Part shown: positions 35,110-44,136 of the stretch, in pieces
How the letters are laid out: each line of letters opens with the position of its first letter
How positions within the stretch are numbered: the first letter of the stretch is position 1
DNA from: Zooshikella sp050749885
GTDB taxonomy: Bacteria; Pseudomonadota; Gammaproteobacteria; Pseudomonadales; Zooshikellaceae
Length of the DNA stretch: 64,000 nucleotides
Direction of reading: 5' to 3'
Assembly (NCBI RefSeq): GCF_050749885.1
Contig: NZ_JBOIUB010000013.1
Span: 62,001 to 126,000 of the forward strand
The notes under the pieces: generated by a model
Databases searched by the model: none
What the model was told of the DNA's origin: nothing
Seen by the model: the letters and a program-made list of their open reading frames with translations, nothing else
Translations under genes and position numbers: made by a program

Positions 35110-36204
35110 ATGAAACGTTCAAGAATACGGCTGTCACAACATACTACTAGGTTGGGCCGTGTGTTATGGATTGGGCTGTTAGGCTGTGCCTGGAGTCAGG
35201 CTCATGCGGATAGCAACTTGCAAGAGGTTAGCGTAAATAATAACCAACAGCCTGTTCGAGTTGTCGCAACCGCTGATGTGAAGCGTGAACTCCGTCAGTT
35301 ACCTATTCGTACTGCAGGGCGTCTAAGCTACTCCGCAGAAACTCGACTGGCGTTTAAAACCAGCGGTCTTGTTAAGGCTGTGTATGTTGATGAAGGCGAT
35401 AACTTTAATACAGGGGACTTGCTAGCGACGTTAGATAAGGAAGAAGTCAATGCTCAAGTCAGTTCAGCTGAGTCTAATGTAATTAAGGCTAAAAGGGATT
35501 TACAACGTTTAAACCGTCTCTATCAAAAAAAAGCGATCTCGTTACAACAACTGCAGGATGCACAAACAGCCGTACGATTGGCTGAGGCAGATCTTCGTAT
35601 TGCCCAGTTTAATCAACGCCATTCTGTTATCAAGGCTACCCAACCAGGACGGGTTTTACAGCGATTATTAGAGCCTCATGAATTAATAAGTGCAGGTACA
35701 CCCGCCTTTTTTGTCGCTTTGGGTAAAGATCAGTGGGTTATGGAAGTGGGTCTGGCTGATCGAGATGTCGTTCGGGTGACTATTGGTGATAAAGCAGCCG
35801 TTCATTTTGATGCTTATCCAGAAAAAGTATTCCAGGGGCGTGTTAACCAAATTGCCGCAATGGCTGACCCTAAGTCTGGGACGTTTAATGTCAAGGTTGA
35901 GTTAGATAAACCTCCTGTGGCGCTTAAGTCTGGACTTATTGGCCGGATGGATATTTTTCCCCATACCACCAAGCCACTTGCCTTTATCCCTGTTTCGGCA
36001 ATGGTCACAGCCAAAAAAAATAAAGCGATGGTTTACGCCTTTGATGAACAAACACATCAAGTTCAGCAACATTGGGTGGACATCTCTGCCATGTTAGGTA
36101 GTGAGTTGGCAGTACGAAAGGGGTTGGACGGCGTACAACAGGTTGTCACTCTGGGCGCTAAGTATTTAGAAAACGGGATGCATGTGCGTCTCGCTGGGGA
36201 GTAG
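35110..36204 (+). CDS. RND efflux periplasmic adaptor (membrane fusion protein)
   Basis: A 364-residue periplasmic adaptor. An N-terminal signal (WIGLLGCAWSQAHA) precedes a first beta-barrel/lipoyl half (TRLAFKTSGLVKAVYVDEGDNFNTGDLLATLDKEEVNAQV), a helical hairpin (about 110-165), the second lipoyl half (VIKATQPGRVLQRLLEPHELISAGTPAFFVA) and membrane-proximal domains. There is no lipobox cysteine at a normal position. It links the adjacent RND pump to an outer-membrane channel (TolC type, not encoded here). The pump gene follows after 8 bp, and an alpha/beta hydrolase closes the operon. Confidence 0.92.
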   Translation: MKRSRIRLSQHTTRLGRVLWIGLLGCAWSQAHADSNLQEVSVNNNQQPVRVVATADVKRELRQLPIRTAGRLSYSAETRLAFKTSGLVKAVYVDEGDNFNTGDLLATLDKEEVNAQVSSAESNVIKAKRDLQRLNRLYQKKAISLQQLQDAQTAVRLAEADLRIAQFNQRHSVIKATQPGRVLQRLLEPHELISAGTPAFFVALGKDQWVMEVGLADRDVVRVTIGDKAAVHFDAYPEKVFQGRVNQIAAMADPKSGTFNVKVELDKPPVALKSGLIGRMDIFPHTTKPLAFIPVSAMVTAKKNKAMVYAFDEQTHQVQQHWVDISAMLGSELAVRKGLDGVQQVVTLGAKYLENGMHVRLAGE

Positions 36205-36212
36205 GTAGTGGT

Positions 36213-39200
36213 ATGAAACTAAATGGAGGCATGAAGTTACCGCAGTTTGCCGTTGTTAATTACCAGTTTACGTTAATGGTTTTATTGCTGCTGGTGATAT
36301 TGGGTGTGGTATCACTGATGACGATGCCGCGCTCAGAAGATCCACAAATCACCTTACCGATATCCACCATCATCGCGGTTTATCCTGGAACAGCTCCGCT
36401 CGATATGGAGCAGTTGGTTGTTGACCCCATTGAAGATGCACTTTATGCCCTGGATGATGTAAAAAAGCTCAAAACAACAATTAAAGATGGAGTCGTGACA
36501 ACCCAGATTGAATTTCACGATATAGAAGATCCTGATGATTACTATGATGATGTTGTGCAGGCGATGTATCAGGCCAGAGAAGAGCTTCCAGATGATTTAT
36601 TGCGCTTAGAGGTTTTGAAAGCATCACCTACGAATGTCAATATTTTCCTTACAGCGCTCACTTCAGAACAGGCTTCATTTCGTGAGTTAAGAAGACTGGC
36701 AGAGCGCCTGGAGTTAAAGTTTGAAAAAGTATCTGGTGTAAAACAGGCAGATGTATGGGGAATACCAAGCCAGCAAATTCAAGTGCGCGCTGATTTGGAA
36801 AAAATGCGTCAGTGGAATATTTCACTGGATACCCTGTTAAAGGCATTGGAAGCGGCCAGTGTTAATATCCCTGCGGGTCATGTTGATGCAGGGCAGGCTC
36901 GTTTTACGGTGCGAACCAGTGGTGATTTCAAGTCGCTGGATGCTATTCGTAAAACCATTGTTCGCGGAACGGACAAGCATGTAGTTTTTGTCAGCGATGT
37001 GGCTGATGTGCATTTTGCTGATGATGATCCCACACACTCAATTACCCATAATGGTAAACGATCCGTTATTGTCTCAGTTAAACAGCGAGAAAAGACTAAT
37101 ATTTTTCATGTTCAGCAGGGCTTAACAGAAACGCTCTCCACATTTAAAAAAACATTACCTAAAACCATAAAAGCAGATGTTGTTTTTGATCAGACAGCCA
37201 GTGTTGATCAAATGCTGTCATTATTGCAAAACAACTTGTTACAAGGGTTATTGTTAGTGGGTTTGATTGTTTTGGCGGTGATTGGGCTAAAACAAAGCAT
37301 AGTGATTGTATTGGCAATTCCTTGTTCAATGCTGGTGGCAATAGGTTGGGTGGACCTTGTAGGGTTTGGGTTACAGCAGATTACCATTGCAGGATTAGTC
37401 ATTGCCTTGGGGTTATTAGTTGATAATGCCATCGTCATCACTGAGAACATTACCCGATTATATCGTCAGGGAAGAACACCCCTGCAAGCGGCCATTGAAG
37501 GGGCTGGACAGATGGGGTGGGCTGTTGCCAGTGGCACAATAACCACCGTATTAGCCTTTGTTCCCTTATTGATGCTGGAAGGTGGAACAGGGCGCTTTAT
37601 CCGCTCTCTCCCTGTTACGGTTATTTTAACCCTACTGGCCTCGCTGATTATTGCACTTTCTTTTACGCCCTGGTTATCCAGTAAAATGTTGAAAAAAACA
37701 GATAACACGGGAACGCCTGGCAACGCTGATCAAAAAACCAGTGAATTAGAAGAAACACGAGTTGCTTTATGGTTGTCTGTCTTTACCAACCGTTGTTATG
37801 TGCCTCTACTCAATTGGAGTCTTAAGCACCCAGTATGGCTATTGTTGTGCGTGGTATTGATACTTTCCAGTAGCGTATGGCTATTTCCCAAAGTAGGGGT
37901 CAGTCTATTTCCAAAAGCTGAAAAACCCCAGTTAATGATTAATATTGATACGCCTGAGGACACCAGCTTTGATACCACTGGCAGCATAGCGCGTCAAGTT
38001 GAGCAACGATTAGCACAGTATGCAGGTGTACAGAGTGTTATAACCAATGTGGGTCGTGGTAATCCTAAGGTCTATTACAATGTGGAGCCCAAGCGGGAAC
38101 AACCTAATCATGCTCAGCTGTTTGTTCAGCTCTCACCGGATATGCAAGAGGAACTACCGGAATTTGTAAATACGTTGCGTACACAGGTCGCTGAAATACC
38201 AGGGGCAGAAATTGCGGTAAAAGAGTTTGAGCAAGGTCCTCCATTAGATGCGCCAGTCGCCATTTGGGTAGTAGGTGATCATATTCCAACGCTGAAAAAA
38301 ATGGCGAATGCCGTTGCGGATATTATGCGAAGTACTCCAGGAGTCATTAATGTACGTAACCCCACCGGTGAATATAAAACGGATCTTAATGTTGCAATTA
38401 ATCGAGATAAAGCCGGTTTACTGGGTATCCCTATTGTAAAAATAGATAAAACCGTCAGGACGGCCCTGTCGGGCTCATCAGTTGGTACATTCCGCGATGA
38501 GCTGGGAGATGAGTATTCAATTGTTGTTCGTTTGGCTGATAATAATAAGCCCACTCTGGATGATTTTGAGCGAATCACCGTAGCTTCTGTCACTGGCCAG
38601 TCTATTCCTCTACGTCAGGTAGCCCAATTACACTTCACCCCAGGCCAAGCCAGTTTTCATCACTATGACTTAGAACGAACAGCATTGGTTACTGCCGATG
38701 TGGCCAGAGGGTTCCAGGTTGTTAATGTGACTTCTGCCATCGAAAAACAGCTACAGTCTTTAACGTGGCCTACAGATTTTTCTTATCGGGTGGGAGGAGA
38801 AGAAGAGAGCCGAGCAGAGTCATTTGCAGGTATTACTAAGGCATTATTAATCGCTTTACTGGGTATTTTTGCCGTACTCGTGCTGCAGTTTAAGTCATTT
38901 GTACAACCTGTCATTGTTTTTGCCGCTATTCCTTTATCCGTAGTGGGCGTTTTAGTGTGTTTGTTTGCTTCAGGAAACAGTTTTTCTTTTATGGCCTTTA
39001 TTGGTTTTAGTTCACTGGTTGGGATTGTTGTTAATAACTCTATTATTCTTATTGATTATGCAAACCAACTGAGAGCGGATGGCCTATCTGTTGTTAATGC
39101 TGCATTAGAAGCAGGCAAAACACGTTTAGTGCCAATTGTACTGACAACGTTTACAACAGTGGGTGGCCTGCTACCGTTAACATTATCAGGTAGTAGTTTG

Positions 39201-39311
39201 TGGGCACCTCTGGGGTGGACAATTATGGGTGGTTTACTGTCATCGACGATGTTAACCATTGTTGTTGTTCCTGTGTTATTTAAGTTGTTGACCGCTGAGA
39301 GCAAAGAGTAA
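36213..39311 (+). CDS. RND efflux permease
   Basis: A 1032-residue inner-membrane proton-driven RND transporter with the usual 12 transmembrane segments and two large periplasmic loops. After TM1, MPRSEDPQITLPISTIIAVYPGTAPLDMEQLVVDPIEDAL is the standard entry; the TM4 proton-relay LGLLVDNAIVITENITRLYRQG carries the essential acidic residue; the second half has FSFMAFIGFSSLVGIVVNNSIILIDYANQLR. It belongs to the general HAE1/AcrB-like superfamily rather than the SecDF or lipid-export groups. Substrate cannot be read from sequence. Confidence 0.93.
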   Translation: MKLNGGMKLPQFAVVNYQFTLMVLLLLVILGVVSLMTMPRSEDPQITLPISTIIAVYPGTAPLDMEQLVVDPIEDALYALDDVKKLKTTIKDGVVTTQIEFHDIEDPDDYYDDVVQAMYQAREELPDDLLRLEVLKASPTNVNIFLTALTSEQASFRELRRLAERLELKFEKVSGVKQADVWGIPSQQIQVRADLEKMRQWNISLDTLLKALEAASVNIPAGHVDAGQARFTVRTSGDFKSLDAIRKTIVRGTDKHVVFVSDVADVHFADDDPTHSITHNGKRSVIVSVKQREKTNIFHVQQGLTETLSTFKKTLPKTIKADVVFDQTASVDQMLSLLQNNLLQGLLLVGLIVLAVIGLKQSIVIVLAIPCSMLVAIGWVDLVGFGLQQITIAGLVIALGLLVDNAIVITENITRLYRQGRTPLQAAIEGAGQMGWAVASGTITTVLAFVPLLMLEGGTGRFIRSLPVTVILTLLASLIIALSFTPWLSSKMLKKTDNTGTPGNADQKTSELEETRVALWLSVFTNRCYVPLLNWSLKHPVWLLLCVVLILSSSVWLFPKVGVSLFPKAEKPQLMINIDTPEDTSFDTTGSIARQVEQRLAQYAGVQSVITNVGRGNPKVYYNVEPKREQPNHAQLFVQLSPDMQEELPEFVNTLRTQVAEIPGAEIAVKEFEQGPPLDAPVAIWVVGDHIPTLKKMANAVADIMRSTPGVINVRNPTGEYKTDLNVAINRDKAGLLGIPIVKIDKTVRTALSGSSVGTFRDELGDEYSIVVRLADNNKPTLDDFERITVASVTGQSIPLRQVAQLHFTPGQASFHHYDLERTALVTADVARGFQVVNVTSAIEKQLQSLTWPTDFSYRVGGEEESRAESFAGITKALLIALLGIFAVLVLQFKSFVQPVIVFAAIPLSVVGVLVCLFASGNSFSFMAFIGFSSLVGIVVNNSIILIDYANQLRADGLSVVNAALEAGKTRLVPIVLTTFTTVGGLLPLTLSGSSLWAPLGWTIMGGLLSSTMLTIVVVPVLFKLLTAESKE

Positions 39312-39312
39312 T

Positions 39313-40308
39313 TTGAGCGAAAGAACAGCATTCCCCGTCAAACGAGTGACAGCAGCATTTATTACGTTGACTGTTGTTGTCGCTTTTTGCCTTTTATTTC
39401 GCGATAGCTTAGCAATTCTGATTTATCACAATGCCTTAACTTATACTCGCGATGGTGCGGGTGTGGTTGTAAAAAAGGTAATGGTAAAAGGACATCGTGT
39501 TAGTTATCTGGAAGGTGGTGATCCTGAAGGGCAAAAAGTGGTTTTTGTGCATGGTTTTGCAGCTAATAAAGATGTGTGGCTGGAATTAATCAGGCTATTA
39601 CCCGACCGCTACCACTTTTTTGCCATTGACTTACCAGGGCATGGTAATACGGATTGGGACCTGGAGAGTTACTCTATTGAAAACCAAGTTGCTGCTTTTA
39701 AGCATATTGTTGATGCACTGAAGCTTGAAACGTTTCACTTGGTGGGTAATTCGATGGGGGGGTGGATTAGCTTTATTTATACTGCAGAACATTCTGAGCA
39801 GGTTTTAACATTAGGGCTGCTTAACTCAGCAGGTATTGTCGTGCTGGATATGCCCAGTGAGTATGAGAAGCTATTAAAGCAAGGTAATAATCCACTTCTT
39901 GTTGAAAAACCAGGTGATATGTCAGCATTTTTAGCGTTTGTCATGTCCAACCCTCCAGAAATCCCCCGTATTATTGTTCATGCGATGGAATTGGAGCAGA
40001 TAGAACATGCAGAGCGTAACAGGAAAATATTCAAAGACTTAAGGTCTTCAGCAGAAGTGTTTTACCAACAGCAAAAAGCGGCGGAATACCTTAATCAATT
40101 AAAAATGCCAACACTGGTCTTATGGGGTAAAGATGATCGTGTACTCTCAGAAGCAATTGCACCACATTTTCATCGTTATCTTGAAGACGTCAGTATGATT
40201 ATTCTGCCTCATGTTGGCCATGCACCTATGATTGAGGCAGCACATCAGACCGCAGATGAACTTCTGCCTATTTGGCAGCGAGTCCCTAAACAGGATGACT
40301 CCCTTTAA
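39313..40308 (+). CDS. Membrane-anchored alpha/beta hydrolase
   Basis: A 331-residue alpha/beta hydrolase with an N-terminal membrane anchor (TAAFITLTVVVAFCLLF). The core has the oxyanion region VVFVHGFAANKDVW, nucleophile elbow GNSMGG (Ser in FHLVGNSMGGWISF), acid region LWGKDDRVLS and the catalytic His in PHVGHAPMIEA. The start is a TTG one base after the RND stop; no in-frame ATG lies before the catalytic domain. Co-transcription with the efflux pair suggests it may process the pump's substrate, but this is only inference. Confidence 0.85.
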   Translation: MSERTAFPVKRVTAAFITLTVVVAFCLLFRDSLAILIYHNALTYTRDGAGVVVKKVMVKGHRVSYLEGGDPEGQKVVFVHGFAANKDVWLELIRLLPDRYHFFAIDLPGHGNTDWDLESYSIENQVAAFKHIVDALKLETFHLVGNSMGGWISFIYTAEHSEQVLTLGLLNSAGIVVLDMPSEYEKLLKQGNNPLLVEKPGDMSAFLAFVMSNPPEIPRIIVHAMELEQIEHAERNRKIFKDLRSSAEVFYQQQKAAEYLNQLKMPTLVLWGKDDRVLSEAIAPHFHRYLEDVSMIILPHVGHAPMIEAAHQTADELLPIWQRVPKQDDSL

Positions 40309-40393
40309 GTCGAAGCGCTTTCTTTAATGAGTCATATGACGAAGCCTCTTATATTTAGTAGATTTAAACTTCGTTATACAACGCTTACTGTGG

Positions 40394-40801
40394 TTAAGCG
40401 CCATGATCTTTTAGTTTTCGAATATCACGGCGCTGCTTTTTGGTAGGACGTGAATCTGGGGCAATTTGACTGGCATTATTGGATTTTCGCTCAAAAGCGC
40501 GTTTTTCCCGTCGTTGGATACTTTCTTCAGTTTCATAATAAAGCTGTTGTGCTTCGGTTGCCCCTCGACGTTGTTGTGACAAAGCGGTTATAACCACTGT
40601 TTTATCATCCCAACCTTGACGAATGGTCAATGAATCTCCAACCACGGGTTCTTTACTGGGTTTAGTGCGGCTTCCATTATAGTGCACTTTACCTCCTTCT
40701 ATTGCCGCTTTAGCAAGTGCTCGGGTTTTAAAAAAACGTGCGGCCCAAAGCCATTTATCAAGTCGTAATTTTTCTGAGGTTTGGTTTGTTTGTTTACTCA
40801 A
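40394..40801 (-). CDS. hslR: Hsp15, ribosome-associated heat shock protein
   Basis: A 135-residue S4-domain RNA-binding protein. LRLDKWLWAARFFKTRALAKAAIEGGKVHYNGSRTKPSKEPVVGDSLTIRQG is the S4 fold, followed by a basic C-terminal helix (RREKRAFERKSNN, then RPTKKQRRDIRKLKDH). Hsp15 recycles free 50S subunits that carry a nascent chain. The start codon appears to be TTG with AGGT upstream, as no ATG precedes the domain. It precedes hslO and pckA in related genomes; here the RND operon separates them. Confidence 0.93.
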   Translation of the reverse strand: MSKQTNQTSEKLRLDKWLWAARFFKTRALAKAAIEGGKVHYNGSRTKPSKEPVVGDSLTIRQGWDDKTVVITALSQQRRGATEAQQLYYETEESIQRREKRAFERKSNNASQIAPDSRPTKKQRRDIRKLKDHGA

Positions 40802-40849
40802 CGTTTAACTACCTGCTTCTTTTTTTAACAAATTGTCTTTTAGGTTTAG

Positions 40850-41509
40850 TTAGTCGTTAATCGGTAATAAAGATAGATAACTGTCCACGCCAAGAAACTC
40901 TTCTGTTGCTTTGGGGGGCTGCTTACTGTCAGGTCGTGATATTGCTAACAGGTGTTTAATGCCATAGTCACGTGCTGAGCGCAAAATAGGTAAACTGTCA
41001 TCAATAAATAGCGCACGACTAGGATCGAAGTGAATTTCCTTAGCCAGGTGTTCCCAAAAAGGTGGTTGCTCTTTAGGGTATCCATACTGATGTGAGGTGA
41101 TCATATGGTCAAAGTAATGCGATAAGGCAATACGCTCAAGTTTCAGAGATAAACTGTCTTGGTGGGCATTGGTTATTAGAACCACTTGTTTTTTCGACTG
41201 ATGAAGCGCAGTTAGAAATACTTCTGCAGAAGGTCTTAAACTAATGAGATGAGCAATTTCTTGTTTAATGGCTACCATATCTAAATCGAGGGTTTGCCGC
41301 CAGTAGTCGAGGCAGTACCATTGAAGTTGACCGCTGGTTTGCATAAAGATAGGTTCAAGATGTTGCTTGGCTGCATCGAGACTAATGCCTTGTTTTTCAG
41401 CATACTTTGCGGGCATATACTCAAGCCAGAAGTGGTTGTCGAAATGCAGATCGAGAAGAGTACCATCCATATCTAACAAGACAGTATCGATGTCGTGCCA
41501 ATTGATCAT
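40850..41509 (-). CDS. yrfG: YrfG-type GMP/IMP nucleotidase (HAD hydrolase)
   Basis: A 219-residue HAD-superfamily phosphatase: motif I VLLDMDGTLLDLHFDN, motif II ITNAHQ, and motif III/IV region HFDPSRALFIDDSLPILRSARDYGI. The YMPAKYA and LQWYCLDYW blocks are typical of YrfG, a nucleotidase acting on GMP and IMP. It lies 48 bp upstream of hslR on the same strand, forming a two-gene unit as in other gammaproteobacteria. Confidence 0.92.
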   Translation of the reverse strand: MINWHDIDTVLLDMDGTLLDLHFDNHFWLEYMPAKYAEKQGISLDAAKQHLEPIFMQTSGQLQWYCLDYWRQTLDLDMVAIKQEIAHLISLRPSAEVFLTALHQSKKQVVLITNAHQDSLSLKLERIALSHYFDHMITSHQYGYPKEQPPFWEHLAKEIHFDPSRALFIDDSLPILRSARDYGIKHLLAISRPDSKQPPKATEEFLGVDSYLSLLPIND

Positions 41510-41581
41510 TCGTTACCTTACAGATGTAGTATGAAGTAAAACGCTGTACTTGAGTGTTCACCCTAAAATTATAGGGATGCT

Positions 41582-41608
41582 CTCAAGCATTGGTCATCAA
41601 TGCTTGGG
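41582..41608. promoter_or_regulatory. Palindrome in the yrfG/nudE divergent region
   Basis: CAAGCATTG (41584-41592) and CAATGCTTG (41598-41606) form a perfect 9 bp stem, extendable by a G-U and a C-G pair, between two divergent starts. It could be an operator or a leader hairpin of nudE. Confidence 0.35.
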
Positions 41609-41669
41609 AATGTGAAACGTATATCTTAACGTAGTCATAAACTCATGTCCTGCAGGGATTAATAAGCAT

Positions 41670-42221
41670 ATGTCCATGCCTAAAATTAATCGTAAAGAAG
41701 TTGTTGCAGAAACAGCCTTATTTAGAGTAGAGCAGTTGCAGCTAACATTTGCTAATGGTGAACAACGAACCTATGAGCGCCTCGGCAATCGAGGAACGGG
41801 GCGCAAGGCGGTCATGATTGTACCGATGATTGATCAAAACCAGGTGGTGATGATCAAAGAGTACGCAGCAGGTACGGAAAACTATCAACTGACCTTACCC
41901 AAAGGCTTGGTTGAAGTAGGAGAAACAGTACTTGAGGGTGCTAATAGAGAGCTAAAAGAAGAAGCGGGCTATGGTGCTCGGCAGCTTCGTACTATCAGTG
42001 AATTTACCTTGTCACCTAATTACATGAGTCACTCGATGAGTGTTGTATTGGCTCAGGAGCTATATCCAGAATCTTTGCCTGGAGATGAGCCAGAGCCGAT
42101 GGAAAAGGAAATTATTGATCTTCGCAATCTATACCAACTTATGCAGCGTGATGATTTTACTGAAGCAAGAGCAATTGCTGCGTTATATTTGGTGCGCGAT
42201 ATTTTACAACAGGAGCTGTAG
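41670..42221 (+). CDS. nudE: NudE, ADP compounds hydrolase
   Basis: A 183-residue Nudix hydrolase. The Nudix box is GLVEVGETVLEGANRELKEEAGYG, a full Gx5Ex7REUxEExGU match. NudE cleaves ADP-ribose, NADH and diadenosine polyphosphates, protecting against toxic nucleotides. It overlaps cysQ by a single base, so the two are translationally coupled; the nudE-cysQ pairing is also seen in Pseudomonas. Confidence 0.94.
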   Translation: MSMPKINRKEVVAETALFRVEQLQLTFANGEQRTYERLGNRGTGRKAVMIVPMIDQNQVVMIKEYAAGTENYQLTLPKGLVEVGETVLEGANRELKEEAGYGARQLRTISEFTLSPNYMSHSMSVVLAQELYPESLPGDEPEPMEKEIIDLRNLYQLMQRDDFTEARAIAALYLVRDILQQEL

Positions 42222-43060
42222 TGAATAAGACTAAGTTAATTGGTGAGCTGAAAAAAATATGTCAGCAAGCCGGTGCTGCAATCATTGAAATATACCAACA
42301 TGATGATTTTGGTGTTAAGGAAAAGCTCGATCATTCTCCTGTCACTGAAGCGGACATGACATCTCACCAAATTATTGTTGAAGGGTTACAGCAACTCACG
42401 CCAGACATTCCTGTATTATCAGAAGAGTCTTCAGAGATTCCCTTTAGCACGCGCAAGACATGGTCAACGTTTTGGTTAGTTGACCCGCTTGATGGTACAA
42501 AAGAGTTTATTAAGCGCAATGGTGAGTTCACTATTAATATTGCGTTGATTGAAAACCACCGTCCTGTTTTGGGCATTATTTTTGTCCCTGTAACGAACGA
42601 AGTTTATTATGCTTCTGATGACGTTGGAGCATTTTGGGAATCGGCTGAAGGTGAAGTGAAACCTATTCAAGTTAACTCACTACACCAAGTTGATGCTGTG
42701 AATATAATTGCCAGTCGCAGTCATATGGGTGAACGTCTAAGCCCATTTTTGACACATCTTGCAGAAATTCTCCCTGCTATAAATATTTCACATTTGGGTA
42801 GTGCATTAAAATTTTGTTTAATTGCGGAAGGTAAAGCTGACTTTTATCCTCGTCTTACGCCAACCAGTGAGTGGGATACTGCTGCGGCACAAGCAATTGT
42901 AGAAACGGCTGGTGGCTGTCTTGTTGATTTTAATTTTCAGCCATTAACTTACAATACTCAAGAATCTTTATTGAATCCTCCTTTTTTGGTTTTAGGCGAT
43001 AAACATTTTTCGTGGCAAGCGGCATTGATGCCAGTATTAAAAGATATTGCTAAAACATGA
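42221..43060 (+). CDS. cysQ: CysQ, 3'(2'),5'-bisphosphate nucleotidase
   Basis: A 279-residue inositol-monophosphatase-fold phosphatase. Metal-binding motifs are LSEESSE, WLVDPLDGTKEFIKRNGEFTINIALIE and, near the C-terminus, EWDTAAAQAIVETAGG. CysQ removes the 3'-phosphate from PAP generated in sulfate assimilation. The GTG start shares its G with the nudE stop. Confidence 0.95.
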   Translation: MNKTKLIGELKKICQQAGAAIIEIYQHDDFGVKEKLDHSPVTEADMTSHQIIVEGLQQLTPDIPVLSEESSEIPFSTRKTWSTFWLVDPLDGTKEFIKRNGEFTINIALIENHRPVLGIIFVPVTNEVYYASDDVGAFWESAEGEVKPIQVNSLHQVDAVNIIASRSHMGERLSPFLTHLAEILPAINISHLGSALKFCLIAEGKADFYPRLTPTSEWDTAAAQAIVETAGGCLVDFNFQPLTYNTQESLLNPPFLVLGDKHFSWQAALMPVLKDIAKT

Positions 43061-43070
43061 CACTTCCATT

Positions 43071-43098
43071 TGAGCACTAGAAAGTGCTCATCTACTCT
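43071..43098 (+). terminator. Terminator-like hairpin after cysQ
   Basis: TGAGCACT (43071-43078) and AGTGCTCA (43083-43090) form a perfect 8 bp stem with a 4-base loop, 11 bp after the cysQ stop, followed by a mixed T-rich run. Confidence 0.6.
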
Positions 43099-43303
43099 TA
43101 ACAATGTAACGATTATTATCGTATCTATTTTGTGCGCGCTGTTACTTTGGTGATTCAGGATTCAGTGTTAATTGTTTTTGAACAAAATAGCGGTAGTTTA
43201 TAGTTTAATAATTTTCATTTGAAATATTTTTGAGCAGTTTGTAATAAACTAATTGTTACCATGACTATTTAACAAGGTAGAAAATTACTCAGGTATTTCA
43301 CGC

Positions 43304-44116
43304 ATGGCAATTTTACTTGATGGGCAATCATGCTTAAGTATGATTGCTGGTGTGCAGATTTTACTAAAAACTGACAAGCAGGTTTATTGCCAGGGTGAAA
43401 CAATTAATGGCAAAGTAATGGTTAAAGGAGGGACTCATCTCCAAAAAGCACAACAGCTTAATCTTACCTTGCAAGAATACTGGGTTGATCTGAAACCTGA
43501 GAATGGTGTATTTCAACGTCGTGCTTTACGTAAGCGTCGTGATGAAATGATCGTTGCGAGCCAGTTTGAAATAAGACCTCATGACGAAACCGCATTTGAT
43601 TTTTCTTTTCGACTACCAGAAAACTGTCGTTTAAGTGGACAAAATGAAGGATGGAGTTTGTACTTTCAGGCTGATATTCCTTTAGCACTTGATCCTGTAA
43701 TGGTTTTACATTTACCGGTTATGGCGGTAGAACCTATTCACTATATATTACGTGCTTGTGAATTTTACCTGCAGATGGAGTTGTTAAATAGTGCTTATAT
43801 TCCTGTTAATGACAATAATCCTCGTGGTGGAATGCAAATTGCCTATAAATTTAAAATGCCAAATAATTTGAGTGGGCGTTTAGATTGTATTTTTTTACTT
43901 ATGCGGCAAGATGGTTGTCGTGGCATTTCTGTTACTTTCCGAAGATTTATGTCAGAAAGTGATTCTTGCAGGCTGTTTTTGAATGATGAATCTACTGATG
44001 ATAAAGCCGTAAGGTATGTTTTTACCTGTGATGATCTATTTAATAGCAGTGGCCTTCCTGATCTGAATAATATTGCTCAACTGGTCGCTAGCCAAATAAG
44101 ACAAAATTTTCTTTAG
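43304..44116 (+). CDS. Spo0M-like arrestin-fold protein
   Basis: A 270-residue protein resembling Spo0M-family arrestin-like proteins. The N-terminal immunoglobulin-like sandwich has VQILLKTDKQVYCQGETINGKVMVKGGTHLQKAQQLNLTLQEYW, in which the pattern of ligand-binding strand, G-x-x-I-x-G-x-V and a following E-Y/F strand is typical. The second half (residues about 130-265) is compatible with a second sandwich. In Bacillus, Spo0M is a sporulation control factor; proteobacterial homologues have no established role. No signal peptide is evident. It is alone between cysQ and a convergent RND gene. Confidence 0.6.
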   Translation: MAILLDGQSCLSMIAGVQILLKTDKQVYCQGETINGKVMVKGGTHLQKAQQLNLTLQEYWVDLKPENGVFQRRALRKRRDEMIVASQFEIRPHDETAFDFSFRLPENCRLSGQNEGWSLYFQADIPLALDPVMVLHLPVMAVEPIHYILRACEFYLQMELLNSAYIPVNDNNPRGGMQIAYKFKMPNNLSGRLDCIFLLMRQDGCRGISVTFRRFMSESDSCRLFLNDESTDDKAVRYVFTCDDLFNSSGLPDLNNIAQLVASQIRQNFL

Positions 44117-44136
44117 AGGTGCCCGTTAGTGATGTT

